Below, one piece after another: positions 48,065 through 57,532 of a stretch of 64,000 bases of DNA. Position 1 is the first letter of the stretch. The number at the start of each line of letters is the position of its first letter. The DNA is from [Zimmermannella] bifida NBRC 103089 (GTDB lineage Bacteria; Actinomycetota; Actinomycetes; Actinomycetales; Microbacteriaceae). The notes beneath the pieces were generated by a model. It did no database searches, had not been told where the DNA came from, and saw nothing but the letters and a program-made list of their open reading frames with translations. The stretch spans positions 214,955 to 278,954 of the forward strand of contig NZ_BCSP01000002.1 of the NCBI RefSeq assembly GCF_001570925.1, given 5' to 3'. Both the position numbers and the translations under genes were made by a program.

Positions 48065-48694
48065 GTGACATCCGAGGACGCACAGCCTGTGGCGGAACGT
48101 CGCCGCCGGGTTGGCATTATGGGTGGCACGTTCGACCCAATTCACAACGGCCACTTGGTGGCCGGCAGCGAAGTCGCGCAGTACTTCGACCTCGATGAGG
48201 TGTACTACGTTCCGACCGGCAACCCGTACAAGAAGACGGGCGTGACGCCGGCCGAGCACCGTTACCTCATGACGGTGGTCGCAACCGCATCAAACCCACG
48301 GTTCAAGACGAGCCGCGTGGATATTGATCGGCCTGGGCCCACCTACACGGTCGATACCCTGCGCGACTTTCATCGTTTATTGCCCGACGCCGACCTGTAC
48401 TTCATTACCGGTGCTGATGCGATGGCGCAGATCCTCGAGTGGAAAGACGCCGAGGAGATGTTCAAGATCGCGCACTTTGTGGCGGTTACTCGCCCCGGCC
48501 ACGACTTGGACTTGACGGGTCTTTCGCCCGAGCAGGTTTCGGTGTTGCAGATTCCGGCGCTGGCGATTTCATCGACCGACTGCCGCGCCCGCGTGCGCTC
48601 GGGTATGCAGGTCTGGTACCTCGTGCCCGATGGTGTGGTGCAGTACATTGCCAAGAATCGCCTGTATCGTCCCGACCAACAACGCAGCCTGTAA
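48065..48694 (+). CDS. nadD: Nicotinate-nucleotide adenylyltransferase
   Basis: Makes nicotinic acid adenine dinucleotide in NAD synthesis, 209 aa. The nucleotide-binding motif [11 protein letters not shown] is at about residue 20, and the second motif region ([13 protein letters not shown]) lies near 175-187, close to the usual ISSTxIR. The start is GTG 48065; a GTG at 48089 is a second option. It precedes rsfS, a common pairing. Confidence 0.95.
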   Translation: MTSEDAQPVAERRRRVGIMGGTFDPIHNGHLVAGSEVAQYFDLDEVYYVPTGNPYKKTGVTPAEHRYLMTVVATASNPRFKTSRVDIDRPGPTYTVDTLRDFHRLLPDADLYFITGADAMAQILEWKDAEEMFKIAHFVAVTRPGHDLDLTGLSPEQVSVLQIPALAISSTDCRARVRSGMQVWYLVPDGVVQYIAKNRLYRPDQQRSL

Positions 48695-48768
48695 CGGCTG
48701 CCCGATGCGGTGCATCCTGCCGCCACTATTTGATTTTTTGTCACCACAACTTTGGAGATGTGTAGAGC

Positions 48769-49167
48769 ATGACGGCAACTGAACGCGCAATCGAACTCAC
48801 CCAGGTAGCAGCCAAGGCTGCGGATGAACGCCAGGCGACGAACCTCGTTGGCCTGGATGTGAGCGAGACGTTGCCGTACGCCGATGTGTTCTTGATCGCA
48901 TCGGGCCGCAACGAGCGCATGGTGCTGTCGATCGCTGAAGAGATCGAAGACAAGCTGCGCGAGGGATATGACCTGAAGGCGCTGCGCCGCGAAGGCACCG
49001 ACCTTGGCCGCTGGGTGTTGTTGGACTTTGGCGACCTGGTTGTGCATGTCTTCCACGAAGAAGAGCGCGAGTACTACAACCTCGAACGCCTGTGGCGCGA
49101 TGCGCCGGTCGTGCCGCTGGGGCTTGACGAGGCTGCTGCCGGTGACTCGGCGCCTGCCACCGAGTAG
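48769..49167 (+). CDS. rsfS: Ribosomal silencing factor RsfS
   Basis: Binds L14 on the 50S subunit and blocks subunit joining when nutrients are scarce, 132 aa. Family landmarks GLDVSETLPYADVFLIASG, GRWVLLDFGDLVVHVFHEEER and YYNLERLW are present. A short Ala/Thr tail ends it. The SD (GGAG) is a little far from the ATG. Confidence 0.95.
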   Translation: MTATERAIELTQVAAKAADERQATNLVGLDVSETLPYADVFLIASGRNERMVLSIAEEIEDKLREGYDLKALRREGTDLGRWVLLDFGDLVVHVFHEEEREYYNLERLWRDAPVVPLGLDEAAAGDSAPATE

Positions 49168-49300
49168 TTTGCTCGCGGTCACCGGCACCTGTCACTGGGG
49201 CGCTGAGCCGCCTGTTGTGGAGCCGCCTGTCGTTGCGTAGCTGAGTTCGCTGCACACGCACCAGATGCGGGTCGATGCCAAAGCCAGGTAGGTTTTTAGT

Positions 49301-50119
49301 ATGACTGCCAAACCCTCAGCACTGCCCGGTCGGAACCTCGTGGTGTTGGTGCTGGTGGGCGTACTGGTGGGCCTGTGCTCGGGCCTGTTCGGTCTTGGCG
49401 GTGGGGTGCTGGTTGTGCCGGCGCTCACGTTCTTGCTCGGATACGACATCAAACTCGCTTCGGGTACGTCGCTGCTGGCGATTCTGATTCCGTCGATTTC
49501 GGGTGTCATCGCGTACGGTTCGCAGGGCGATGTGCACGTGCTGATCGCTGGTTTGTTGGCACTTGGCTCGATTGTCGGTGCCCCTGTGGGTTCGTGGGTG
49601 CTGTCGAAGGTGCGGCCGATTACGGTGCACTGGTTTTATGTGGTCTTCTTGCTCGCGGTGATCGCGTCGATGTTCCTCGAAGCACCGGTGCGCGGCGGGG
49701 CCGTTGAGGTCACGCCGGTGGGTGCTGCGGCGCTGGTTGGGGCCGGTTTCGTTGCGGGTGTTTGCGGGGGACTGTTGGGTATCGGCGGCGGCATGGTCGT
49801 TGTGCCGATCATGATGATGGGCTTTGGTGTCAGTGACCTCATGGCGAAGGGCACCTCGTTGCTGATGATCATCGCCACGAGTCTGAGCGGTACGGTTGCG
49901 AACGCGAAACGTAAGAACGTGGATGTGCGGGCCGCGCTGTTGATCGGCGTGATTGCGGCGGTTTCGGCGCCCGTTGGAGTGGCGTTACTGCGCGATATGT
50001 CGCCGTTTGTGGCGAACATGTTGTTTGCGGCGTTCTCGGGGGTGTTGCTGGTTCGAATGCTGATTGGGATCTGGCGGGAGCGTCGCGCTGAGCGGTCTGT
50101 TGCCGAGGTCGATGGCTAA
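49301..50119 (+). CDS. TSUP family (TauE/SafE-like) membrane transporter
   Basis: A 272-aa protein with about eight hydrophobic helices. It has the two related Gly-rich motifs of the family (GLCSGLFGLGGGVLVVPAL and GVCGGLLGIGGGMVVVPIM), reflecting its internal duplication. Substrates in the family are small sulfur or organic anions; none can be named from the sequence. It is the last core-like gene before the tRNA-Ala and the accessory island. Confidence 0.9.
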   Translation: MTAKPSALPGRNLVVLVLVGVLVGLCSGLFGLGGGVLVVPALTFLLGYDIKLASGTSLLAILIPSISGVIAYGSQGDVHVLIAGLLALGSIVGAPVGSWVLSKVRPITVHWFYVVFLLAVIASMFLEAPVRGGAVEVTPVGAAALVGAGFVAGVCGGLLGIGGGMVVVPIMMMGFGVSDLMAKGTSLLMIIATSLSGTVANAKRKNVDVRAALLIGVIAAVSAPVGVALLRDMSPFVANMLFAAFSGVLLVRMLIGIWRERRAERSVAEVDG

Positions 50120-50233
50120 TTTGCTTGCGGCGCTGTTGCGCGTTGGATGCGTCGGCAAATTGGATGCGTTTCGATTTGCGTTCTGCAGGTGGTTAGTCGT
50201 AAAGTAGGGGAGTTGCTCACGCGAGTGAGTTCG

Positions 50234-50306
50234 GGGCCTGTGGCGCAGCTGGTAGCGCACCTGCATGGCATGCAGGGGGTCACGGGTTCGAGTCCCGTCA
50301 GGTCCA
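50234..50306 (+). tRNA. tRNA-Ala(GGC)
   Basis: The acceptor GGGCCTG pairs with CAGGTCC, including the G3-U70 wobble that marks alanine tRNAs. The anticodon arm CCTGC/GCAGG has loop ATGGCAT (anticodon GGC) and the T loop is TTCGAGT. CCA is not encoded. Accessory DNA begins just downstream. Confidence 0.97.
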
Positions 50307-50318
50307 CGAATGATTGAT

Positions 50319-50340
50319 GCCCGGCCTTGTGCCGGGCGTT
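50319..50340 (+). terminator. Terminator of tRNA-Ala
   Basis: GCCCGGC pairs with GCCGGGC around CTTGT. Confidence 0.75.
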
Positions 50341-50424
50341 AGTTGTTTCTGGAGTTGTGTGGTGTACGGGAACCCGTGTGGCCGCGTGCGCCGAGGCTCT
50401 TGGGCCTGGGCTCGAGTGTCGTAG

Positions 50425-50805
50425 CTACGACGGAATCCCGAGGGTGCGGCTGGCTTCAACGAAGCGGCGGGCTTTGCCGGGGAATACGTACCCGGCGATG
50501 AGACGTACGAGGCTGCCATCGGTAAATGCGATGGTGATGCGGCCGCGTTGGTTCCAGCGTGGTTCGTGGCGAATACCACCTACGATCCTCAGCGGGCACG
50601 ACCATTCGATGTTGATGGGGGCGGAGCCGGCGAGGTTGGTAACTACGATCAGGTGCTGGTTGGTGAGAGCGAGTTCCACGAGTGGATGGGGATCAACGGC
50701 GTTGCGCAGGTGTGCCGCGGCGCTGTCGAGTGCGCCCGCGAGTGTGACTCCGCCGATGAATTGATAGGCAGCGGTGTCCCAGCGGGCGACACTGAGGCCG
50801 TAACG
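50425..50805 (-). pseudogene. Gene truncated at its 5' end by the ISL3 element
   Basis: About 126 codons remain, reading into the left end of the IS (ISL3 terminal repeat begins at 50806). No start codon is available upstream. The remaining part has LVELALTNQHLIVVTN and RGRITIAFTDGSLVRLIAG, which resembles small PH-like domains of actinobacteria, but I do not assign a family firmly. An internal GTG at 50677-50679 could start an 84-aa product, though without a recognisable SD. Confidence 0.65.
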
Positions 50806-52263
50806 GGCTCTTCACGATTTAGAGTGCGTTGATCCGGTTGTGTATCTGGCCGGAGTGGATCAGTGACCGCAAGATGTAGTGGTTGAGGTTCCGGAACCCC
50901 AGCGCGATTCCCCGCAGGTGCTCGAGCCGTCCGTTGAACGCCTCGACCGGACCGTTGGACGCCCCGATATCGAAGTACGCCAGGACATCCTCACGCCGGC
51001 GCCACAGAGTGCGTCCCAGTTGGGCGAGCTCCTCCAAACCTTTCGGTACTCCCTTGCGCAGGGTGGTGATGATCCGTTCCATCAACTTCTTGCCTTCCGA
51101 TTTCTGCGGGTGCCCGTATGCTGTGATCAGGTCCTGGTAGAACATCCAGGTGACCTCGAGTGCCACGTAGTCATCGTCGGTGGCCCACAGCATGTCCAGG
51201 CGTTGTTTCTGCCGCTCGGTGAGGTAGTTCGTCCTGGTCAACAGGGTGCGACGGTACTTGTACAACGGATCATCCTTACGGCCCCGGCGCCCGGTGGTCT
51301 CACGTTGGAGTCGTTGCCGGCACCCGGTGAGTTTGTCGGCTGCCAGATGGATTACGTGGAAGGGATCCATCACCTTGGTCGTGTCCGGGAGGACCTGGTC
51401 CACAGCACTGGCGTAGCCGGTGAACCCGTCCATGGTCACCACCTGCACCTGGCTGCGGAAGCCGGGGTCACGTTCCTGCAGCCAGCCGCGCAGCACCTGT
51501 GCACTGCGGCCGGGACGCATGTCCAGTAGACGGGCAGGCCCCCGCCCATCCACCAGCGGGGTGAGGTCCACAATGGTCGTCACCAGGTTCGACGGTTGAC
51601 CTGGCTTTCGGGTGTGCTTCCATACGTGCTCATCCACACCGAGGACACGTACTCCGTTGAGGTGGTGCGGGTCGTCGTAGACAAGCTTGCGGCAGGCATC
51701 GAGTGCGACCTGATTGACCAGCTCCCATCCCACCCCGAGTGCCTTGGCGGTGGCAGACACGCTCATCCGGTCAATGGTCAAGCGCTGGAGGATCCAGCGG
51801 GTGACCCGGTGGGTGAGTTTCGCTCCGTCATCGGCGCAGCTGAGTGTGGCCTGGAAGATCTTCCTGCCACAGAAGCCATTCGTACAGGTGAAGCGGGGCA
51901 CGCGGACGTGCAGACGGGTCGGGAACCCCACCACGGGCAGGTCGACGAGCCGACGGCGGGGGTGATCCCGCAGCTTGCCGGGGTGCCCGCAGTCGGGGCA
52001 GGTATCGTGCACCGCTACTGGTGCGGTGTCGATGATGGTGATGTTTCCGGCGTCGGCGGCACCGGTGATCGTCAGGCCGATCTCGGCGGTCCGGCAGATG
52101 GTGTCGGCGACGAGGTTGCCAGTAGTAGGCTGCACAGTAGGGTCCTGGTTCGGTTGGATGGAAGCTTCGCAACTCTCATCTTGTACCGGCCAGGACCCCT
52201 ATATGTTGTGCCACCCCGAACCCCACCCCATGGTCAACTACGCACTCCGAAACGCGAAGAGCC
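50806..52263. mobile_element. ISL3-family insertion sequence, about 1.46 kb
   Basis: Imperfect 22-bp terminal inverted repeats are seen at 50806-50827 and 52242-52263 (18 of 22 positions match; both outer ends read GGCTCTTC or GGCTCTTCGC inward). It contains one transposase gene on the minus strand. The eight bases on each side do not match, so no target duplication is visible. This suggests a later rearrangement or deletion at one end. Confidence 0.85.
50819..52135 (-). CDS. ISL3 family transposase
   Basis: A 438-aa protein, full length for the family. An N-terminal zinc-binding domain has CPDCG and later CTNGFCG. The helix-turn-helix part follows, then the DDE catalytic domain, with VLGVDEHVWKH (first Asp), VTMDGFTGY (second Asp) and GPVEAFNGRLE (Glu). 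The start is GTG 52133-52135 (complement). The stop lies only about 13 bases inside the left IR, a compact arrangement. The frame is undamaged, so the element may be active. Confidence 0.94.
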   Translation of the reverse strand: MQPTTGNLVADTICRTAEIGLTITGAADAGNITIIDTAPVAVHDTCPDCGHPGKLRDHPRRRLVDLPVVGFPTRLHVRVPRFTCTNGFCGRKIFQATLSCADDGAKLTHRVTRWILQRLTIDRMSVSATAKALGVGWELVNQVALDACRKLVYDDPHHLNGVRVLGVDEHVWKHTRKPGQPSNLVTTIVDLTPLVDGRGPARLLDMRPGRSAQVLRGWLQERDPGFRSQVQVVTMDGFTGYASAVDQVLPDTTKVMDPFHVIHLAADKLTGCRQRLQRETTGRRGRKDDPLYKYRRTLLTRTNYLTERQKQRLDMLWATDDDYVALEVTWMFYQDLITAYGHPQKSEGKKLMERIITTLRKGVPKGLEELAQLGRTLWRRREDVLAYFDIGASNGPVEAFNGRLEHLRGIALGFRNLNHYILRSLIHSGQIHNRINAL

Positions 52264-52285
52264 GGAAACCCTCATCGACAAAGAC

Positions 52286-52468
52286 ATGACAAAACAAGAC
52301 CTACGCAAAGCAACCGGCCTCTCAAGCGCCACTATCGCCAAGATGGGATGCGACGAGACAGTGACAACACAAGTGCTCGCACGAATATGCGGAGCGCTGG
52401 ACTGCCAAATGGCAGACATCGTCGAGGTTTTGCCCGCTGACAAAGAGAAAGGAGAAGAAGACACATGA
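52286..52468 (+). CDS. Cro/C1-type HTH regulator, 5' end removed by the IS
   Basis: Sixty codons from ATG 52286. DLRKATGLSSATIAKMG and ETVTTQVLARICGALDC match the compact YozG-like HTH regulators, which normally begin with about 12 more residues ending in a K/L-L-I-D-K-D segment. Here LIDKD is still readable upstream (from about 52269) but the sequence runs into the IS terminal repeat. The recognition helix is intact. The gene sits first in the run to the type III system and probably controlled it. ATGA overlap with the next ORF. Confidence 0.72.
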   Translation: MTKQDLRKATGLSSATIAKMGCDETVTTQVLARICGALDCQMADIVEVLPADKEKGEEDT

Positions 52469-52671
52469 GCCAGCATGTTGCATGCCGCCGAGAAAGCCTG
52501 CTGGCAAATTGCGCGGCCATCTCAGAATCGAGTAATAGTCGCTTCGATCGCCGGTCCAGATACAACGAGGCATTCACTGCGATGTCTCACGCAAACCAAT
52601 CTTTTCCCTCAACACGAAACAACCAGCGGCGAACCACGTCCGAAACCATCAAGAAAGAGGTAGAACAATGA
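52465..52671 (+). CDS. 68-aa ORF coupled to the type III system
   Basis: A small frame with AAAGGAG before its ATG and ATGA overlaps at both ends, with the HTH regulator before it and mod after it. The product is polar, Ser/Arg/Asn-rich and lacks recognisable motifs. The overlaps suggest it is translated, perhaps only to couple the regulator with mod; alternatively it is a real small accessory protein. Function unknown. Confidence 0.5.
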   Translation: MSQHVACRRESLLANCAAISESSNSRFDRRSRYNEAFTAMSHANQSFPSTRNNQRRTTSETIKKEVEQ

Positions 52672-54617
52672 ATTTCCTACAAGAACTCGAAGCTGTGCTC
52701 AAGAGCGATGAGCGCTTCGTTTCACAGGACGGCCAACTACTCAAACCACGAGTTCGCGACGCCGTTTCACAGCTCGATGCCACGCTAATCCGCAGCCTAG
52801 CGGCAGCCCCCATTCTCAAAGAGCATTTCTTCAAAATCGTCGACGGCATCACCATCTTCGACCAAGAGAAATTCATGTGGGTGGTCAACTCTAAGGAATT
52901 CCTACCTGACAGCTACACGGCCTACCGAAACAAAATCGGTCTCTCAGCCAACGACCACGACCTCATCTCAGCCTCGAGCGAGGTTACGCTGGTGTGGCCA
53001 TACAAGGACTGCGTGCTTGAAGGCGGCCAAGACAAAGAAGACGAGCGCCGTGACGAGGTTTTCTACAACGAAACTCTCGCTCCAGACGAGGTGGCCAGGC
53101 TCCTCGCACCGAAAGCTTTCTGTAATGCGACTCGATATACAGCAGAAGGGGAGGAACGCCTGACAGAGTTTGATGAGAACGAAAACCTCCTCATCAAAGG
53201 TAACAACCTGCTCGCACTGAGCTCGCTGCTAGAGCGATACGAAGGCCAGGTTAAGTGTATCTACATCGATCCGCCGTATAACACCGGATCTGACAGCTTT
53301 GGTTACAACGACCGGTTTAGTCGCTCCTCATGGCTTGTCTTTATGAAAAATAGGCTGGAGCTTGCCAGAAAGCTTCTATCTCAAGACGGTGTCATACTTA
53401 TTCAGTGCAGCTTTCACCAGTACCCTTATCTGCGCGTAGTCGCTGACGAGATATTCTCTGAGCAGTGCCACCAGTTTGACATGAATACGCTAGTTCGGCA
53501 TCCCGATAGAAGCCTGACTGGGGATAAGAGATTCAATGACGTTGTCGAGTACACCCTGATCTATTCCAAGTCACCATCATTTGAAGTTCCAAAGAGAGAG
53601 ATTAAGAAGACTACTGATGATTATCAGTACGATTTCGAGTTCCTCGGTGAACCCAATGATCAACTCACGCTGGCCGGAAAATCAGTCAAGGTCTATTTTC
53701 CGGATCGAGTGCAGAAAACAAGATCAGTCGGCCATGCGGGCGGGCTTAAGTCCATGTCTATTCGTGGGAGCATCCGCGAAAAGAATTCAAGTGGGAGATT
53801 TTATGTCGCACACCTTGAACCATTTATTGATAAATACCCGAAGGGAACTGTATTCGCGGTACCTAACATGGGTGATGACGGCCGCGACTTCAGAATCTTT
53901 GAGCTCCCTCAGGGGAACAATAAGAATGGCTTCTACTACCCGGGTCAACCGCTAAGCAGCGACGTGACGCTAAAGCCGTACCCCAATTTCGTTGATTTCG
54001 TGAAGGAATACAACATTGTGAATAGTGAAGGTGGCGTTTCGTTCAGGAATGGAAAGAAGCCTGAAGCATATATCCAGTTTTACCTCGAGATGTTTTCTCA
54101 GCCGGGTCATCTCGTTATGGATTTTCACCTTGGCTCTGGAACGACAGCTGCGGTCGCGCACAAACTGGGGCGTCGTTATATTGGCGTTGAACAGATGGAG
54201 TATATCCAGACTATTACGGTCCCTCGGTTACGCGCGGTTATCGATGGAGAGCAGAGCGGAGTTTCAAAAGCTCACAACTGGAAAGGTGGCGGCTCGTTCG
54301 TTTATGTGGAACTGGCCGAACAAGGCGAAGAGCTTATGAGACGACTGGAGGATGCCCATGGAACTGCTGACGTAGCGGCAGTGCTGGATCGTGCAACCGA
54401 GCGTGGTTTGCTTCGCCCTTCCGTACTGCCGAGTGAACTGAAAGGTACGGCTACAGATTTTGAATCGCTCACGGTTGAGAGGCAAAGGCAGATCGTAGCA
54501 GAGTTGATCGATAAGAATCGTTTGTACATCAATGCGTCTGATGTTGACGACGAAGAATTAGGCCTTTCAGAGGGTGACATTGCGTTCACGAAGTCCTTCT
54601 ACAAGAAGGGCGAATAA
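52668..54617 (+). CDS. Type III restriction system methyltransferase (Mod)
   Basis: DNA adenine methyltransferase that also recognises the target site for the Res partner, 649 aa. The catalytic motif IV is IDPPYNTG (about residue 201) and the SAM-binding motif I DFHLGSGTT comes later (about residue 485), the beta-class order. The region between (about 225-470) is the target-recognition domain. Its DNA is visibly richer in A/T codons than either end, from about 53340 to 54080, which suggests exchange of the specificity segment. The stop overlaps the res ATG (TAATG). Confidence 0.94.
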   Translation: MNFLQELEAVLKSDERFVSQDGQLLKPRVRDAVSQLDATLIRSLAAAPILKEHFFKIVDGITIFDQEKFMWVVNSKEFLPDSYTAYRNKIGLSANDHDLISASSEVTLVWPYKDCVLEGGQDKEDERRDEVFYNETLAPDEVARLLAPKAFCNATRYTAEGEERLTEFDENENLLIKGNNLLALSSLLERYEGQVKCIYIDPPYNTGSDSFGYNDRFSRSSWLVFMKNRLELARKLLSQDGVILIQCSFHQYPYLRVVADEIFSEQCHQFDMNTLVRHPDRSLTGDKRFNDVVEYTLIYSKSPSFEVPKREIKKTTDDYQYDFEFLGEPNDQLTLAGKSVKVYFPDRVQKTRSVGHAGGLKSMSIRGSIREKNSSGRFYVAHLEPFIDKYPKGTVFAVPNMGDDGRDFRIFELPQGNNKNGFYYPGQPLSSDVTLKPYPNFVDFVKEYNIVNSEGGVSFRNGKKPEAYIQFYLEMFSQPGHLVMDFHLGSGTTAAVAHKLGRRYIGVEQMEYIQTITVPRLRAVIDGEQSGVSKAHNWKGGGSFVYVELAEQGEELMRRLEDAHGTADVAAVLDRATERGLLRPSVLPSELKGTATDFESLTVERQRQIVAELIDKNRLYINASDVDDEELGLSEGDIAFTKSFYKKGE

Positions 54618-57256
54618 TGAGCGTCCCCAGTACCCAAGACATGTTTCTGTTCCAGCAGCTCGATCTCTTTTATGACTTCGGGGCGCGACATGAGCTACCC
54701 ACACACATCGAGCAGAATCTCGCCCCTCACATCGAGCTGCGTGAATACCAAGCGCATGCGTTCTCAAATACGCTCGAGTATTTGAGCAATGACAAGTTGT
54801 CGAAGAACCGCCAGACCCATCTCCTCTATCACATGGCGACGGGTTCAGGTAAGACCGTGATGATGGCTGGCCTTATCCTGCATTACTACTCGCTCGGCTA
54901 CCGTAATTTCCTGTTCTTCGTGAACCAAACGAACATCATCGAGAAGACCAAAGCCAACTTCTTGGACTCGGCTTCAGCGAAGTATCTCTTCGCGGAGTCA
55001 ATCGAGATCGACGGCATGCGGGTTCCCATCAACGAGGTCGGCAACTTTGCTGCGGCCGACCCGAACGCAATCAACCTCTGCTTCTCGACGACCCAAAAGC
55101 TGCATCTGGATTTCCTCGACCCGAAGGAAGATGCGCTCACAACCGATGACTTCGAGGATGCACCCGTGGTGATGATTTCGGATGAGTCGCACCACGTGAA
55201 TACGCGCACCAAGAGGGCAACGAAGGCTGAAGACGAGGAGGACCGCTCGTGGGAGTACACGGTCAGCTCAGCCTTCCTGGGCAACCGGGACAATGTGTTG
55301 TTGGAGTTCACAGCGACTGTCGATCTGCGTGACCGTAACATCCTGCAGAAGTACAAAGACAAGATCGTCTTCGACTACCCCCTGGCACGGTTCCGCGAGT
55401 CCGGGTTTACCAAGGACTTCCAGAACTTCCAGTCTGTCCTCGACCCATGGGGTAGAACTCTTCAAGCTCTTGTCTTGTCGGAGTATCGTCGCGCGCTGCT
55501 TGCCGACGGCGGCGTCTTCTCGAAGCCCGTGGTGCTATTGAAATCGCAAAGGATCGATGACTCTAAAGCGTTCTACAACGAGTTCTTCCAGCGACTCCAA
55601 CGACTCACCGAGAACGAGATCCTCGAGATGGCCACCGACGGTCTGATGAAAGAGGCGATTAGCTACTTCCAAGCGAAGGACCCGAGCTTGCGCTCCCTGC
55701 GATCGAGTATCCAGCAAGGGTTCGCCGAAGAAAACGCCATCATCATGAACCGCTCCACAGACAACTCAACGGAGAAGCAACTGGCAGTGAACTCGCTCGA
55801 AGATCACTCCAACCCGTATCGAATCATCTTCACAGTCGACATGCTCAACGAAGGCTGGGACGTTCTCAACCTCTACGACATCGTGCGTCTCTACGAAACA
55901 CGGCAGGGAGGCAAAGCAGGAAAACCCGGCGCGTACACGATCAAGGAAGCGCAACTGATCGGACGCGGAGCCCGCTACTTCCCGTTTATGCTCGAGAATG
56001 AGTCCATCGAACGTGATCAAGAGGACAGGTTCGTCCGGAAGTACGATCAGGATCTTGATAGCCCGAACCGACTCCTTGAAACCCTGCTCTACCACTCCAA
56101 GCAAGACTCGAAGTACATCACCGAGCTTCGCCTCGCGTTACGTGAAACAGGCTTGCTTCCCGACGAAGTCACCGAAGTTACCTACGAACTCAAACCGGCG
56201 TTCAAACAGACAGACTTCTACCACGAAGCGATGGTGTTCAGTAACCACCGCGAGGAAGTCTCCCGCGAGGAGGTCACCCAGCTGGATAACCGGGTGAAGT
56301 CTGCGATCTATCAGCTCGACGTCCGACACGCACCTTCCCGGCTTGTGAGCCTCTTCGAGACTGACAGCGGGGAAACAGATGCGCCCAAGAGCCCGAAGGC
56401 TCATACGATCCGCCGAAAGATCAGCGAGATACCGTTGAACGTGGCCTTGGGATCGTTGGCAAGTTACGACGCACTGCGTTTCGAGGTGCTTAAGCACTAT
56501 TTCCCTCATCTGAACTCGGCCCGTGAGTTCATCACGTCTAGCGACTACCTAGGCGACACTGAGATCACCTTCCAAAGCGACACGGAAGACCTCACCGCGA
56601 CCGATCTGCGGGCGGGCCTGGACAAGGTGTTCCTAGCCGTCGCCAGCTACTTGGCAGGCATCAAGGTCACCTACCGAGGCACGCACCAGTTCGAAGCCAA
56701 ACGATTGAACGAAGTGCTACGCAACAAGCGCCTACAGATCGCGAATCCGGTCGAAGGTGGGATCGGCACCAGCCAGATTAGCGATCCTGATTCCAGCCGT
56801 CGCGTCAACCTTGAGAGCGCTGAATGGTATGTCTACAACGACAACTACGGCACTAGCGAAGAGAAGTCCTTCGTCAAATACTTCTCAACCGTTGTCGACG
56901 ACCTCAAGCAGCGCTACGACGAGGTCTATCTGGTGCGTAACGAAAGGCTCGCGCCGCTGGCCATCTACTCGTTCGAGACCGGCGAGCGATTCGAGCCCGA
57001 CTTCCTCCTCTTCTTGCGCAAGAAGGGACAGCCCTACAAACAGCAACAGCTCTACGTGGAACCGAAGGGCACGCACCTGCTCGAAACTGACAAGTGGAAG
57101 GAGGACTTCTTACTCGCCATCGAGCAGAACGCGATCCCGCACACCGTCTATGTCGACAACACCGATTACCGCATTATCGGGCTGCCGTTCTACAACCAGG
57201 AGAACCGTATGACCGAATTCCGGGACGCACTCAAGGCCGCGACGGGTGTCTGTTAG
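54617..57256 (+). CDS. Type III restriction enzyme, helicase/nuclease subunit (Res)
   Basis: ATP-driven translocase and endonuclease of the system, 879 aa. Walker A is ATGSGKTVMM (about residue 75), the helicase motif II is DESHHV, and the later motif with QLIGRGARY (motif VI) is at about 450. The C-terminal PD-(D/E)xK nuclease is visible as EPDFLLFL followed by YVEPKG. All key residues look intact, so Mod and Res form a complete system. Codon use is more GC-rich than in the centre of mod. Confidence 0.94.
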   Translation: MSVPSTQDMFLFQQLDLFYDFGARHELPTHIEQNLAPHIELREYQAHAFSNTLEYLSNDKLSKNRQTHLLYHMATGSGKTVMMAGLILHYYSLGYRNFLFFVNQTNIIEKTKANFLDSASAKYLFAESIEIDGMRVPINEVGNFAAADPNAINLCFSTTQKLHLDFLDPKEDALTTDDFEDAPVVMISDESHHVNTRTKRATKAEDEEDRSWEYTVSSAFLGNRDNVLLEFTATVDLRDRNILQKYKDKIVFDYPLARFRESGFTKDFQNFQSVLDPWGRTLQALVLSEYRRALLADGGVFSKPVVLLKSQRIDDSKAFYNEFFQRLQRLTENEILEMATDGLMKEAISYFQAKDPSLRSLRSSIQQGFAEENAIIMNRSTDNSTEKQLAVNSLEDHSNPYRIIFTVDMLNEGWDVLNLYDIVRLYETRQGGKAGKPGAYTIKEAQLIGRGARYFPFMLENESIERDQEDRFVRKYDQDLDSPNRLLETLLYHSKQDSKYITELRLALRETGLLPDEVTEVTYELKPAFKQTDFYHEAMVFSNHREEVSREEVTQLDNRVKSAIYQLDVRHAPSRLVSLFETDSGETDAPKSPKAHTIRRKISEIPLNVALGSLASYDALRFEVLKHYFPHLNSAREFITSSDYLGDTEITFQSDTEDLTATDLRAGLDKVFLAVASYLAGIKVTYRGTHQFEAKRLNEVLRNKRLQIANPVEGGIGTSQISDPDSSRRVNLESAEWYVYNDNYGTSEEKSFVKYFSTVVDDLKQRYDEVYLVRNERLAPLAIYSFETGERFEPDFLLFLRKKGQPYKQQQLYVEPKGTHLLETDKWKEDFLLAIEQNAIPHTVYVDNTDYRIIGLPFYNQENRMTEFRDALKAATGVC

Positions 57257-57301
57257 ATAGGACTGTTGTAAACACGGCACTCTGATTGTAACTTTCATGC
57301 A

Positions 57302-57532
57302 ACGCTGGATACAAACGCGCGCGAACTACTGACGAACCCGGACTTCGCGCTCATGGCGCAGTCCTACGGTCTGCACGGCGAAACCGTGCGCTCGACCGAT
57401 GAGATCGTCGACACTGTCGAACGGGCATTGATGAGCCCGACCGGTGCACTGCTGCACGTCATCACCGACCCGACGCTGCGCGCCCCCTCCCCGGAGGTGC
57501 CGGCCGGGGTAATGAACGGAGACCGACCATGA
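57302..57532 (+). pseudogene. C-terminal fragment of a thiamine-diphosphate enzyme
   Basis: About 76 codons with NPDFALMAQSYGLHGETV and LLHVITDPTLRAPSP, the typical end of acetolactate-synthase-like TPP enzymes. The rest of the gene is missing; the left boundary lies just after the res gene. The stop overlaps the ATG of the next fragment, so the two came in as one operon. Confidence 0.7.

Noticed and set aside
52139..52197. GGGTCCTGG / CCAGGACCC inverted pair as the right end of the IS
   Set aside because: The pair at 50806-50827 and 52242-52263 matches over 18 of 22 positions and encloses the whole transposase gene; the shorter pair has no partner on the left side.
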